Positions 1 through 7,425 of a stretch of 64,000 bases of DNA are shown here, piece after piece; position 1 is the stretch's first letter, and each line of letters starts with the position of its first letter. Below the pieces are notes generated by a model. The model did no database searches and was not told where the DNA came from. It saw only the letters and a list, made by a program, of their open reading frames with translations. Origin of the DNA: Bradyrhizobium iriomotense (GTDB lineage Bacteria > Pseudomonadota > Alphaproteobacteria > Rhizobiales > Xanthobacteraceae); NCBI RefSeq assembly GCF_030160715.1, contig NZ_BSOW01000012.1, forward strand, positions 1-64,000. Direction: 5' to 3'. The translations under genes were made by a program, and so were the position numbers.

Positions 1-98
1 TCCTCCGGTCGGGCTACGCCCTCCCTTCGGTCCGTCCCCATCGGCGCAGTCTCACCTTGATTGTCGCTGGAGTCTCACCCTGATCGCCGCCGCGCAAC
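1..98. mobile_element. Foreign segment at window edge, possibly the end of an insertion sequence
   Basis: The serine recombinase reading frame stops matching its family at about position 98, and the remaining bases to position 1 look unrelated. This segment contains two near-copies of a short sequence (AGTCTCACCTTGAT at about 49-62 and AGTCTCACCCTGAT at about 71-84). Repeated terminal motifs like these are typical of IS21-type element ends. No transposase is present because the window starts here, so the identity is an inference from the junction and the direct repeats only. Confidence 0.35.
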
Positions 99-934
99 CA
101 TTCGTCCCGTGCCTTGCGGCGGATCTTCACGCTCATGCCATCGGCGCTGTATCCCGCCGCGACAGCCGTCTTACCATAGGCATAGGCGCCGCCGTAGACC
201 GGGTTCTCAATGATCCGGTGGATGGCGGAGTAGCTCGGTCGCCGCCAGGCCGTATCGCCGTTGATCTGCTTCACCGGCAGATCGAGATTGTACTCGTGGA
301 GCCAGCAGAGCGCCTGTCGCGCACTACCCAGTTCCTCGACCTTGTCGAACACCAGCTTGATCGCTTCCTGGACACGCCGATCCGGATCTTTCTCATAACG
401 GTCGCCGGCCTTCACGAAGCCGATTGGCGCCGCAACAACCAACTCGCCGCGGCGCGCTTTCTCGTAGCGGGCCGAGAGCGAGCGCTGGCGCAACAGATCC
501 AGTTCATACTCGTTGAGGCTGCCCTTGAGCCCGAGCAACAGGCGATCGTTACCGTGCCTCGGCGCATAGATGGTCTCCTGATCGACCAGAACGGTATCGA
601 CCACACGGCACATCTCGATGAGTTGCTGCCAATCCCGGCTGTTGCGAGCGAAACGCGAGACCTCGCGGGCGCAAACCGCACCAACCTTACCAAGGCACAC
701 CTCCGCTACCATCCGCTCGAAGCCGGCCCGTTGGACCCCGCCGGCGGCCGAACGACCGAGATCATCATCGATCACTTCGATCTCTGACCACCCGAGCGCC
801 GTCAGCCGGTCCTGCATGGCGTACTGCAACGCGCTGCTCTCGCGATTGTGCAACACCTGATGCGCTGAGGATTGACGCACGTAAAGAATCGCCTTGCGCG
901 CGAGATGATGAGGCCTGACTTTGTCAGAGATCAT
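14..934 (-). pseudogene. Serine recombinase (large resolvase family), 3'-truncated
   Basis: The N-terminal resolvase domain carries the YVRQSS motif with the catalytic serine (residues about 18-23), and a Recombinase domain follows (about 165-275). Family members of this type are usually 500-700 residues and continue with a zinc-ribbon and a coiled-coil region. Here recognisable sequence ends at the ARDEW motif near residue 279 and is followed by about 27 unrelated residues, so the DNA-binding C-terminus is missing. The protein may still fold as a catalytic domain, but site-specific recombination is unlikely. It overlaps the small ORF upstream by 11 bases, the arrangement usual for these cassettes. 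The truncation coincides with the possible insertion-sequence junction at about 98. Confidence 0.8.
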
Positions 935-1169
935 GACCGACCTCCTTCGCGCGCGGCGTTACCGTCGCCGCAGCGTGCTCGAGGATCAACTGCGTCATCA
1001 GACTCGTCAGGGCCGCCCGTGCCTCCGCCGGCAGCTCCGACCATGCCGGCGCGCCGATGGCGCTGTTCAACAGGCCGCTCCCGAACAGATCCATCTGCTG
1101 CCGCAATCGCGGTTTTTGATTGTGTCGGTATCCGCTCCCTGTCCCTGGCATTGCCGTCTGGCGTGACAT
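924..1169 (-). CDS. Small companion protein of the serine recombinase cassette
   Basis: An 81-residue protein of unknown function. Its core (ELPAEARAALTSLMTQLILEH, about residues 45-65) resembles the small proteins often found directly upstream of large serine recombinases in rhizobia; this is a memory-based family impression, not a search result. The stop codon region overlaps the recombinase start by 11 bases, so translational coupling is likely. A longer frame (931-1593) covers the same bases. I prefer this frame in the overlap because its amino-acid composition is more protein-like. Confidence 0.5.
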   Translation of the reverse strand: MSRQTAMPGTGSGYRHNQKPRLRQQMDLFGSGLLNSAIGAPAWSELPAEARAALTSLMTQLILEHAAATVTPRAKEVGHDL

Positions 1170-1593
1170 GAGTCGCTCCCCGATTCTGGTCGTGAGAGCC
1201 TTTGGATGCGCCAGAAACCAGGACAGCTGATGGCGTTCGATCCTTCAACGCCAGATCGAGAAGCGCAGAAAGCGCGGCAAGTGCATCGATGCTAACAAAC
1301 GGATGAGCTGTCAAAAGCTCGGCGTCAGGGCTTGCCGTCCGGTCGAACATCCATGCTGGAACTTCAAGCCAACGATCTGCTTGCGACCCGTCCAGGGTGC
1401 AGCGAAAAACGACATCATCAGCCTTGTCGACGGTCCCATGAACGCAAACTTGGCGCCCAAACCAAGGATGGTGCCGATAAAGAACCTCGCGAAAAACGGT
1501 CCTGTGGGCGTTCTCAATCGTTGTTGTACAACTCAGCACACCCGCATTCCCGGCTGGGTTACCGCGCACCGCGGGAGTACATTGCACTCTCAA
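931..1593 (-). CDS. Hypothetical protein of the recombinase cassette (DUF5372-like N-terminal part)
   Basis: The first about 125 residues look like a genuine protein (HPWFGRQVCVHG, then a CTLDGSQADRWLEVPAW stretch). They resemble the DUF5372-type proteins that accompany large serine recombinases. The last about 80 residues, which overlap the small ORF at 924-1169 in another frame, are Arg/Gly-rich and look like out-of-frame translation. The native gene may therefore end near 1170-1240, with a frameshift fusing it to shadow sequence. The true start is uncertain. The function is unknown, but the context says mobile-element accessory protein. Confidence 0.45.
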   Translation of the reverse strand: MRVQCTPAVRGNPAGNAGVLSCTTTIENAHRTVFREVLYRHHPWFGRQVCVHGTVDKADDVVFRCTLDGSQADRWLEVPAWMFDRTASPDAELLTAHPFVSIDALAALSALLDLALKDRTPSAVLVSGASKGSHDQNRGATHVTPDGNARDRERIPTQSKTAIAAADGSVRERPVEQRHRRAGMVGAAGGGTGGPDESDDAVDPRARCGDGNAAREGGRS

Positions 1594-1778
1594 ACCAGCC
1601 GAGCGTCCGGTCTAACCAGGGCAACTCCACTGACCACTACCCAAACTGACTTGCCCTGTTCGCTGACATAGTAGGCCTGAGCATCCCGGTTCACGTTCGA
1701 AATTGGGGTCTCTTCAGAGTCTCGCCAGCCACTGCCGCCAACGGACTGAATCCGCCGAGAGTATCTTAAGCAGCGTGA

Positions 1779-3149
1779 TCAACCCTGCGTGCCTCCCTTG
1801 ATCGGCCTCACCTTCTTGGGATCAAGCCAGTGGTCGACCCGATCAGCCCAATGCTGCATCAGCTTCGTGCGCGAGCCGATCAGCACGAGCGGTCCGTGCT
1901 TCTTGTAGAGACCTTCCACAGTAGAGTTATCGAGATGCGCGAGCTGCAGCTCGACGACATCGCCATCCCATGCCTTGGCGCCTTTGCTCTCTTCGTGGTG
2001 AGACAGGGTCGAGAAGGTGGTCCGGAATCCGTGGGCACAATGATCAGTCTTGGTGTCAATGCCAAGCAGCCGCAAGCGCTTGTTGAGCGTGTTGTTTGAT
2101 AGCGGTGCGTCCTTCGCGCAGGAAAACGCGTACCGGCGATGGCCGGTCAGCTTCTGAGCGCTACGCAGGATTGCGAGTGCCTGCCGTGACAAAGGCACGA
2201 CATGGTCCCAACCAGTCTTCATCTTTGTGGCTGGAACAGTCCAGCGTTCGGCGTCCCAATCGACCTCGCTCCACTCCATTTCATTGATCATGCCGGGGCG
2301 GGGAATGGTCAGAGCATCGAAGCGCAAGGCAAGGCCAACAACGTCACCAAACCTCGCTCTCGTCCACGGTGCGCTGATGAGCTTGAAGACGCGCGTCACG
2401 TCACGTGGTTCGGTAACGCCAGGACGCGGCGTCGAAATGTTGGCAATCATCTGCCCATTCAGGTTGCGGAATGGATTGTAGCCGTCGCCTTCGACATCGG
2501 CATAGTCGCAGATTTGCTCACCGATGCTGCGCACGCGGTCGCGGGTTTCCAGCTTTCCGTCGGCTTCGTATGAACGCATGAAAGCGAGCACGTCCGGACG
2601 CTTGATGTCCTGTCTGCACAGCTTGCCGAAGCGATCCTTGACGTAGCCGACGCGAAGCTCAAGCACCTCGATGGTCTTGGGGTCGCGCACCGCGACGATC
2701 CTGCCGCGTTTGACTTTCTCCACCTTCTTCTTCGCGAGCCACTCGTCGGCCCATTGCTCGAAAGACCGGGCGGCCGCCTGCCTGTGCTTGTCGAGCTGCT
2801 TCTCGGTGCTCGGGTCTTTGCCTTCCTTGAGCAGGTCTTTGGCCTTGTCGCGCTCGCGCCGCGCGTCGGCGAGCGAGAACGTGCCATCCATGCCGTTGCC
2901 GTAAGGGCCGATGGAGTAGGTTTTCTGACGGCTGTGGAAGCGGTAGCCCATCCGCCAGAGTTTGGAAGCAGCGTTGCCGGGCCTGCTCACGTCCGGCGTG
3001 ACGAAGAGATAAAGGCCGCCGCCGGTCACGTCGGAAATCTTGGCCGGGCTCCACGCGCGCCCGTCGAATTTCGGTCGGGCGGCGCGGCAGTCGACGTCGG
3101 TCCTGATCTGCTTTGGGTTGGCGCACGCGCCATCGTTCTTGCGGGCCAT
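1779..3149 (-). CDS. P4-type tyrosine integrase (genomic island integrase)
   Basis: A 456-residue site-specific recombinase with an N-terminal Arm-binding domain of the DUF4102 type (about 25-110), a core-binding SAM-like domain (about 115-220) and a C-terminal catalytic domain. Visible catalytic elements are the arginine in IPRPGM, the HGFR box (H-x-x-R), the LAHLD histidine and the tyrosine in GLYKK. A longer frame begins at 3254, but I chose the ATG at 3149 because an AAGGA ribosome site sits about 9 bases upstream. The gene lies on the same strand as, and just beyond the 3' end of, the tRNA-Leu gene. That is the standard position for the integrase of an element inserted in that tRNA, so the element would extend leftward. 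It looks intact and could be functional. Confidence 0.92.
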   Translation of the reverse strand: MARKNDGACANPKQIRTDVDCRAARPKFDGRAWSPAKISDVTGGGLYLFVTPDVSRPGNAASKLWRMGYRFHSRQKTYSIGPYGNGMDGTFSLADARRERDKAKDLLKEGKDPSTEKQLDKHRQAAARSFEQWADEWLAKKKVEKVKRGRIVAVRDPKTIEVLELRVGYVKDRFGKLCRQDIKRPDVLAFMRSYEADGKLETRDRVRSIGEQICDYADVEGDGYNPFRNLNGQMIANISTPRPGVTEPRDVTRVFKLISAPWTRARFGDVVGLALRFDALTIPRPGMINEMEWSEVDWDAERWTVPATKMKTGWDHVVPLSRQALAILRSAQKLTGHRRYAFSCAKDAPLSNNTLNKRLRLLGIDTKTDHCAHGFRTTFSTLSHHEESKGAKAWDGDVVELQLAHLDNSTVEGLYKKHGPLVLIGSRTKLMQHWADRVDHWLDPKKVRPIKGGTQG

Positions 3150-3358
3150 CTGCTCAATTCCTTCGTTCGGAATAGCGAAAATCGCCGTGAACGTTTGTTC
3201 TCCCGATACCAACACGATACCAACAAATCGACGGCTGGGATCGGATGAGAACAAACGGAGACGAACACCGATGTACTCGGAAGTGCCTATTTTTCAGGGG
3301 GTTTCGAGCACTGCGCGGACGGTTGCGGACGCTTTGGAACGGGCTTGAACAGCCTAGT

Positions 3359-3443
3359 TGGTGCCCCTGGCCGGAATCGAACCAGCACTCCTTGCGCAAC
3401 TCGATTTTGGGTCGAGCGCGTCTACCAGTTCCGCCACAGGGGC
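3359..3443 (-). tRNA. tRNA-Leu(CAA), with C at position 33
   Basis: Read on the minus strand, the 85 bases form a 7-bp acceptor stem (GCCCCTG with CAGGGGC), an encoded CCA end, a D arm, an anticodon stem CTCGA/TCGAG, a long variable arm and a T arm with GGTTCGATTCC. The anticodon loop is CCCAAAA, which puts CAA at 34-36 and C instead of the near-universal U at 33. The variable arm (TTGC-GCAA-GGAG) has a G-G mismatch. These two departures suggest a diverged or decaying copy, or an island-altered gene. The 3' end faces the integrase gene 210 bases away, so this tRNA is the likely attachment site of that element. Confidence 0.88.
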
Positions 3444-3640
3444 ATTCGCTTTATCCCAGCCGAAAAAAAAGAAGGGGCGGCGAAGCCGGCGAACTGTAGC
3501 GACAGGCCGCAGCGGGTCAATCCGACCGGTCAACAGCACGTCAACAGCAATTCCGCTTCGTTCCAGCTCTGTTCACGCTCGGATTCGCACTTCTACCGGC
3601 CTTTTCGTTTTGATTTCACACGAGAATTGGTGTCTCGCAG

Positions 3641-3689
3641 TACCTTGACATGGTAGGGGTCACAGGTTCGATCCCTGTCGTGCCCACCA
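3641..3689 (+). repeat. Orphan 3' fragment of tRNA-Val(GAC): island attachment-site remnant
   Basis: The 49 bases read as the 3' half of a valine tRNA: anticodon stem-loop TACC-TTGACAT-GGTA with anticodon GAC, variable loop, T arm CACAGG-TTCGATC-CCTGT, acceptor strand CGTGCCC and ACCA. The bases to the left do not form an acceptor 5' strand or a D arm, so the gene is not intact. Integration of an element into a tRNA gene leaves exactly such a displaced 3' copy at the far end, in the same orientation as the intact tRNA. This implies an intact tRNA-Val(GAC) somewhere to the left, with an island between. Confidence 0.82.
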
Positions 3690-3827
3690 TCCTTCGCTCG
3701 CGAAGCGAGAGAAGGATGCCGCGCCGAAGCCCAAAGGGCGCAGGCGGGCTTTTGTCCGCGAGCTACGGCTCGGCAAGCCACGATCCGGCTACGCTCGCTA
3801 CTCCTTCATCTCGGACGCGAGGCCGCC

Positions 3828-4298
3828 ATGAGCGTTTCCGTCATTGAGCAGGCAAAAATCCAGGCGCAGGTCCTGATCCCTCTCGTCAAGGCGCTCCAGG
3901 CGGAACTGGGCGAAGCACGTGCGAACGCGCTGGTGCGCAAAACGCTCGGCGATCTCTACCGCCGCTATGGCGAGCAGTTCTGGCGGGCGAAGAACGAGCC
4001 GGATCTCGGCAAGGCCGTCTCCTCCGCCTTCGGGACCTACGCCCGCGATGATGCGCTCGAACTCGAGGTGATCGAGCAGTCACACGATGCGTTCGCCTTC
4101 GACGTGAGGCGCTGCGCCTACGCGGAATTCTACAAGGCGCTGGGCGCGCCCGAACTCGGCTTCCTCCTCGTCTGCACGGCGGATTTTGCGACTGCGGAAG
4201 GGTTCGGCCCAGACATCAGCCTGACGCGCACGCAGACCATCATGCAGGGCGCGTCTCATTGCGACTTTCGCTACCGGCGAACGCGGGTCGCGGACTAG
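3828..4298 (+). CDS. L-2-amino-thiazoline-4-carboxylic acid hydrolase family protein
   Basis: A 156-residue cytosolic protein. The C-terminal pattern ending in TQTIMQGASHCDFRYR (about 133-149) is the conserved signature of the ATC hydrolase family (PF14196), whose named member opens the thiazoline ring on the way to L-cysteine. Most homologues have unknown substrates, so the reaction here is only a family assignment. It is the first chromosomal gene to the right of the tRNA-Val remnant and has no obvious operon partner. Its TAG stop shares a CTAG palindrome with the stop of the convergent gene at 4295. Composition is like the core genes further right. Confidence 0.75.
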   Translation: MSVSVIEQAKIQAQVLIPLVKALQAELGEARANALVRKTLGDLYRRYGEQFWRAKNEPDLGKAVSSAFGTYARDDALELEVIEQSHDAFAFDVRRCAYAEFYKALGAPELGFLLVCTADFATAEGFGPDISLTRTQTIMQGASHCDFRYRRTRVAD

Positions 4299-4489
4299 CG
4301 GGCCGACGTCACCTCGTCCGTCCGGTGCCTGATGGGGATGTTCTGCTCCACGGCCTTTGCGAGCACCGTGCCGGTCGTGCGGCCGAGCTCCTTTGCAATC
4401 ATCGTCACGGGCATCGTGCCTGCGAGCGACTTAAGTTTCTTGATGTCTTCCTCGTTCCACGACTTCTTCCAGCTCGGCATCGTCCCCAA
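4295..4489 (-). CDS. Small SANT/Myb-like or helix-turn-helix protein
   Basis: A 64-residue protein with the pattern W-x-EEDIKKL...MIAKELGRTTGTVLAKA, which reads as three short helices with the last two resembling a DNA-recognition helix-turn-helix. It is convergent with the ATC-hydrolase-like gene, and their stop codons overlap in CTAG. A second protein with the same pattern is encoded about 0.8 kb away (5271-5519), so the two are probably paralogues. Similar small proteins are scattered in alphaproteobacteria (GcrA-like N-terminal helices are one comparison), but I cannot assign a target or role. Confidence 0.6.
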   Translation of the reverse strand: MGTMPSWKKSWNEEDIKKLKSLAGTMPVTMIAKELGRTTGTVLAKAVEQNIPIRHRTDEVTSAR

Positions 4490-4672
4490 TCCCGCTCACG
4501 ACTCTCTCCCCCGACTCGCCCGTACACAGTATGGTAGAAGGTGATATGGAATGCATCTGACGTCGTCGTCGCAGGGTGTTCGCTCGATGACACGGGGTGT
4601 TCCGTCAGTGTGAGACGGTCTGGCACAAACTGCACTTGTCATTTTTCCACGATGCGTGTCGGCGAGCGAACA

Positions 4673-4915
4673 ATGAAAGCAGCATGTGTTGCGATGGCGA
4701 TGGCGGCGCTGATCGCGTCGGGCGCCGAGGCGCGGATCATCGATTGGCAGGCCGAGCTCCAGCACTGCCGCGCGCTGCGCGAGAACATCGCGCCGCTGCT
4801 GCTGGCCGGCGAGGGGACGTCAGGCGTTGCGCGCTCGGGCCGAGCCGCCCGCCGCTGCATGTGGATCGAGCGAAGGGCTGCCCGCAAGGGAATCCCCGGC
4901 GCGGACATGTGGTAG
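4673..4915 (+). CDS. Small secreted hypothetical protein
   Basis: An 80-residue product. It begins with a convincing signal peptide (MKAACVAMAMAALIASGAEA, cleavage after about residue 20) followed by a basic, Arg-rich mature part with two cysteines. I chose the ATG at 4673 because the signal peptide starts there, although the ribosome site (GGCGAG) is weak. An in-frame ATG at 4652 is possible. No family is recognised. It would be exported to the periplasm or outside. The next bases hold a very short ORF with a strong ribosome site. Confidence 0.55.
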   Translation: MKAACVAMAMAALIASGAEARIIDWQAELQHCRALRENIAPLLLAGEGTSGVARSGRAARRCMWIERRAARKGIPGADMW

Positions 4916-4955
4916 CGCTTGGCTGCGTTGAGGATGGATTCGTAGGAGGATCCCG

Positions 4956-5033
4956 GTGATTTCGATAGAGATCATCAAAGACCGCGACGGTTCCGTACGG
5001 CTCCAGCCGATGCTGCTCAGTCAAAGCCGCTGA
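4956..5033 (+). CDS. Possible 25-residue peptide or truncated gene
   Basis: A GTG codon at 4956 follows an AGGAGG sequence at about 4944-4949, a nearly ideal ribosome site and spacing. The frame encodes 25 residues (MISIEIIKDRDGSVRLQP and so on) before TGA. The peptide has no signal or membrane segment. It may be a real small protein, a leader peptide, or the surviving start of a truncated gene. The strong ribosome site is the only solid evidence. Confidence 0.3.
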   Translation: MISIEIIKDRDGSVRLQPMLLSQSR

Positions 5034-5194
5034 CGTAAAAAAATTAGGAGTCTTTTTCCGATTGACTCTTGCTCGGTGCGGCATAGCCTCATCAACGGAT
5101 CGCGACCAAGGTCTCCCATACCAGCAGAGCCAGCGCGGGTCGCTCCCGCCAGCGCCAGTCAAAGTGGGCCGATTCCACGCGTGAGGTGCACCAG

Positions 5195-5218
5195 AACGGC
5201 GCTGGTAACAGCGCCGTT
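5195..5218. terminator. Perfect 10-bp hairpin with GTAA loop
   Basis: AACGGCGCTG (5195-5204) pairs perfectly with CAGCGCCGTT (5209-5218) around a GTAA tetraloop. It lies in the 355-base gap 4916-5270, otherwise occupied only by the tiny ORF at 4956. Only a short T-run follows, so it may be a transcription terminator for the plus-strand genes or a stable RNA structure. Confidence 0.4.
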
Positions 5219-5270
5219 TCTGCATATTGGCGACAATGTGAGCTGCAAGAGTAGTGGTCCGGACGTCGTC

Positions 5271-5519
5271 TTAATGTCGGTTGCTGATCAGCATGACACG
5301 CGGAGGGTTCATTGACCCCGCTTGGGCGCGTTCTTGCGGTTCGCGCCGGCCGGCCGGCAGCAACAATCCCAGCTGGTGAGCGCGTCGTCTCACCGAGGCT
5401 ATGTGGCGTCCAAGCTGCTTCGCGATCGCTGGCGCACTCATCTTCAGGTGCGCGAGTTCGATCAAGAGCTTGATCTCCTCTTCGCTCCACACACGCGGTT
5501 TTGTCGGCTCCATGGCCAT
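5271..5519 (-). CDS. Small SANT/Myb-like or helix-turn-helix protein (second copy)
   Basis: An 82-residue protein with W-SEEEIKLLIELA...AIAKQLGRHIASVRRRA, the same three-helix pattern as the product of 4295-4489. It has a longer basic tail (RREPQERAQ). A longer frame to 5714 exists, but the ATG at 5519 has a GGAG ribosome site about 9 bases upstream and the sequence before it looks non-coding. It probably binds DNA, but the target is unknown. No operon partner is evident. Confidence 0.6.
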   Translation of the reverse strand: MAMEPTKPRVWSEEEIKLLIELAHLKMSAPAIAKQLGRHIASVRRRAHQLGLLLPAGRREPQERAQAGSMNPPRVMLISNRH

Positions 5520-5696
5520 CGCTCGCTCCGAGCATTGAACCTTGATCAATTGCCAGTGCGATTCGGGCGCTACGAAGGCGACGACAATAGCCGACGCGCC
5601 GCGCGATTTTCCCACCCCGCGCCAATGGCACAAACCGCACAGGCATCGCCGGTAGCACCGTGCGACCGTAGGGGTAACTGAGTCGAGTGATTGGCA

Positions 5697-5948
5697 ATGT
5701 CTCTGCAATTCCACCGGGCCGTTGAGGACATGGAGCTATGGATCGCAAACAGCGGCGGCTTCTCGTTCGTGATCAGCTTCGAAAGCACCAGCGGTCCCGG
5801 CTTTCATGGACGTCCCGGCTACATGGCGTCCTGGCGTCCCCTGTATGAAACAAGGGGCGCGATCAAAGTCAGCGGATCACCATTCAAGAACTTTGATGAA
5901 GCCAAGGAGGCCTGCAATCGGACACTGGAGCATCTAAGCTCCGAATAA
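5697..5948 (+). CDS. Hypothetical protein
   Basis: An 83-residue cytosolic protein with no recognised domain. It has a compact mixed alpha/beta look (ELWIANSGGFSFVISFES, then GSPFKNFDEAKEACNRTLEHL). The C-terminal half suggests a small beta-sheet followed by one helix. The ATG at 5697 is used here. An ATG at 5730, with GAGG just upstream, would give a 72-residue product starting MELWIANSGG and may be the better start. It is monocistronic, between a minus-strand regulator-like gene and the lipase. Confidence 0.55.
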   Translation: MSLQFHRAVEDMELWIANSGGFSFVISFESTSGPGFHGRPGYMASWRPLYETRGAIKVSGSPFKNFDEAKEACNRTLEHLSSE

Positions 5949-6150
5949 GACGGTATGTTCGTAGGTCTCTATATTTCGTCGCGTCTGGCAGAGCCGATGA
6001 TATCGGCCCAACCCTTCTCCATGTGAGATCGGCATCGGTCCATGTCCGAAAAGACGTGGACGTCGGCGCGACCGTCTCCATAATCAATGCAGAAGCGGGA
6101 CTGCTGCTGCCGTCGACCGCTCGAAAAGAATGCAAGGGATGGAGAAGCCT

Positions 6151-7425
6151 ATGCTCGGACGTCTGATGCCGAAGTCGGCCGTTGCGCTCATTGCCATCAT
6201 GGGCGTCGCCGTCGCGACGGCACACGCGGACTCCTTGCTGCCGGTCGGACCGAAGGTGGGCGACAAGGATCTGTCACCGTTCTATCGCTGGTCGCAGACC
6301 TTACCGGAGAGTCCCGGCGTGATGCTGCGCGAGGAGCCGATGCTTGCGCAGCCCGAAATCACGAGCGCCGGCCTCGCCGAGCGCATTCTCTATACATCGA
6401 CCGATTTGCGCTGGCACGCCGGCATCGTCCCGGTGAGCGGCACACTCTATCTGCCCAAGGGCGAGGTGCCGGCGGGAGGCTGGCCGCTGGTCGCCTGGGC
6501 GCATGGCACGCTCGGCGTGTCCGACGCTTGCGCGCCGTCATGGACCGGGCACAAGCCGCGTGACGCCACCTATATCCAGCGCTGGCTCGAGAACGGCTTT
6601 GCAGTCGTGGCCACCGACTATCAAGGGCTCGGCGGGCCCGGCCCGCATCCCTATCTGATCTGGGAGGCGGAAGGCCGCTCGGTGCTCGACGCCGTACGCG
6701 CGGCCCTCTCCGCCTATCGCGACAGGCTCGCGTCAAAAGTCTTCGTGACTGGCCAGTCGCAAGGCTCGGGCGCTGCGATGGGGGCTACCACGATTGCGAC
6801 GGCCTATGCGCCCGACGTGCCGCTGCTCGGCACCGTCGCGACGGGCCTCGTCTCGACCTTCCCGGATGGTCCCTACAAGCCGCCGCAGACCACCGCGATC
6901 GGCTCACCGATCTATACGTCGCTGATGCTGCTCGGCGGGTCGTTGCCCGACGGTGCGCCCACCGCCGACGATCTCGTCTCCGACAAGGGCAAGCCGGTGC
7001 TGACGGCGGCGCGCGAAAGCTGCTCGCCGGACATGCGCGAGATCGCGAGCCGGGACGGCATCACCTCCGACAACGTCTATGTCGAGCCGATGACCCAGGT
7101 CCTGGCGCGGCTGACGCCGATTACGGACATGAAGGCCATGCGGCTCAAGGTGCCCGTCCTGCTCGGCACCGGGCTTGCCGATTCCACACTGGTGCCGACG
7201 CGGCAATATGCGGAGGTCGCGGCGCTGTGCTCGGCCGGGAACGATGTGGTCTGGAAGACCTATCCCGGCGCCACGCATAATGGCGGCCTGAACGCGGCCT
7301 TTCCCGACGCGCTCGCCTTCTTCCGCGGCATGCTCGCCGGACAAAAGCCGCAGAGCAATTGTGCTGCCGTTACCGAGCCGGGCCCTCCCGGCGAGGCCGT
7401 GCAGGGCATCGCGTTCAACGACTAG
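6151..7425 (+). CDS. Secreted lipase / alpha-beta hydrolase
   Basis: A 424-residue exported hydrolase. The ATG at 6151 is preceded by GGAGAAG and starts a signal peptide ending at AHA-DS (about residue 27). The mature protein has an AHGT oxyanion-hole motif, the nucleophile elbow GQSQG (serine about residue 211) and a late acidic/histidine pair (GLADSTLVP and PGATHNGG). This pattern matches the secretory lipase (LIP) type of alpha/beta hydrolase, which cleaves acyl esters; chain length is not predictable. Its stop overlaps the convergent mandelate-racemase-like gene in a CTAG palindrome (7422-7425). It stands alone. Confidence 0.8.
   Translation: MLGRLMPKSAVALIAIMGVAVATAHADSLLPVGPKVGDKDLSPFYRWSQTLPESPGVMLREEPMLAQPEITSAGLAERILYTSTDLRWHAGIVPVSGTLYLPKGEVPAGGWPLVAWAHGTLGVSDACAPSWTGHKPRDATYIQRWLENGFAVVATDYQGLGGPGPHPYLIWEAEGRSVLDAVRAALSAYRDRLASKVFVTGQSQGSGAAMGATTIATAYAPDVPLLGTVATGLVSTFPDGPYKPPQTTAIGSPIYTSLMLLGGSLPDGAPTADDLVSDKGKPVLTAARESCSPDMREIASRDGITSDNVYVEPMTQVLARLTPITDMKAMRLKVPVLLGTGLADSTLVPTRQYAEVAALCSAGNDVVWKTYPGATHNGGLNAAFPDALAFFRGMLAGQKPQSNCAAVTEPGPPGEAVQGIAFND

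Noticed and set aside
3650..3847. An open frame running over the tRNA-Val fragment
   Set aside because: It translates tRNA sequence and a palindromic flank; the tRNA-derived structure explains the bases better.
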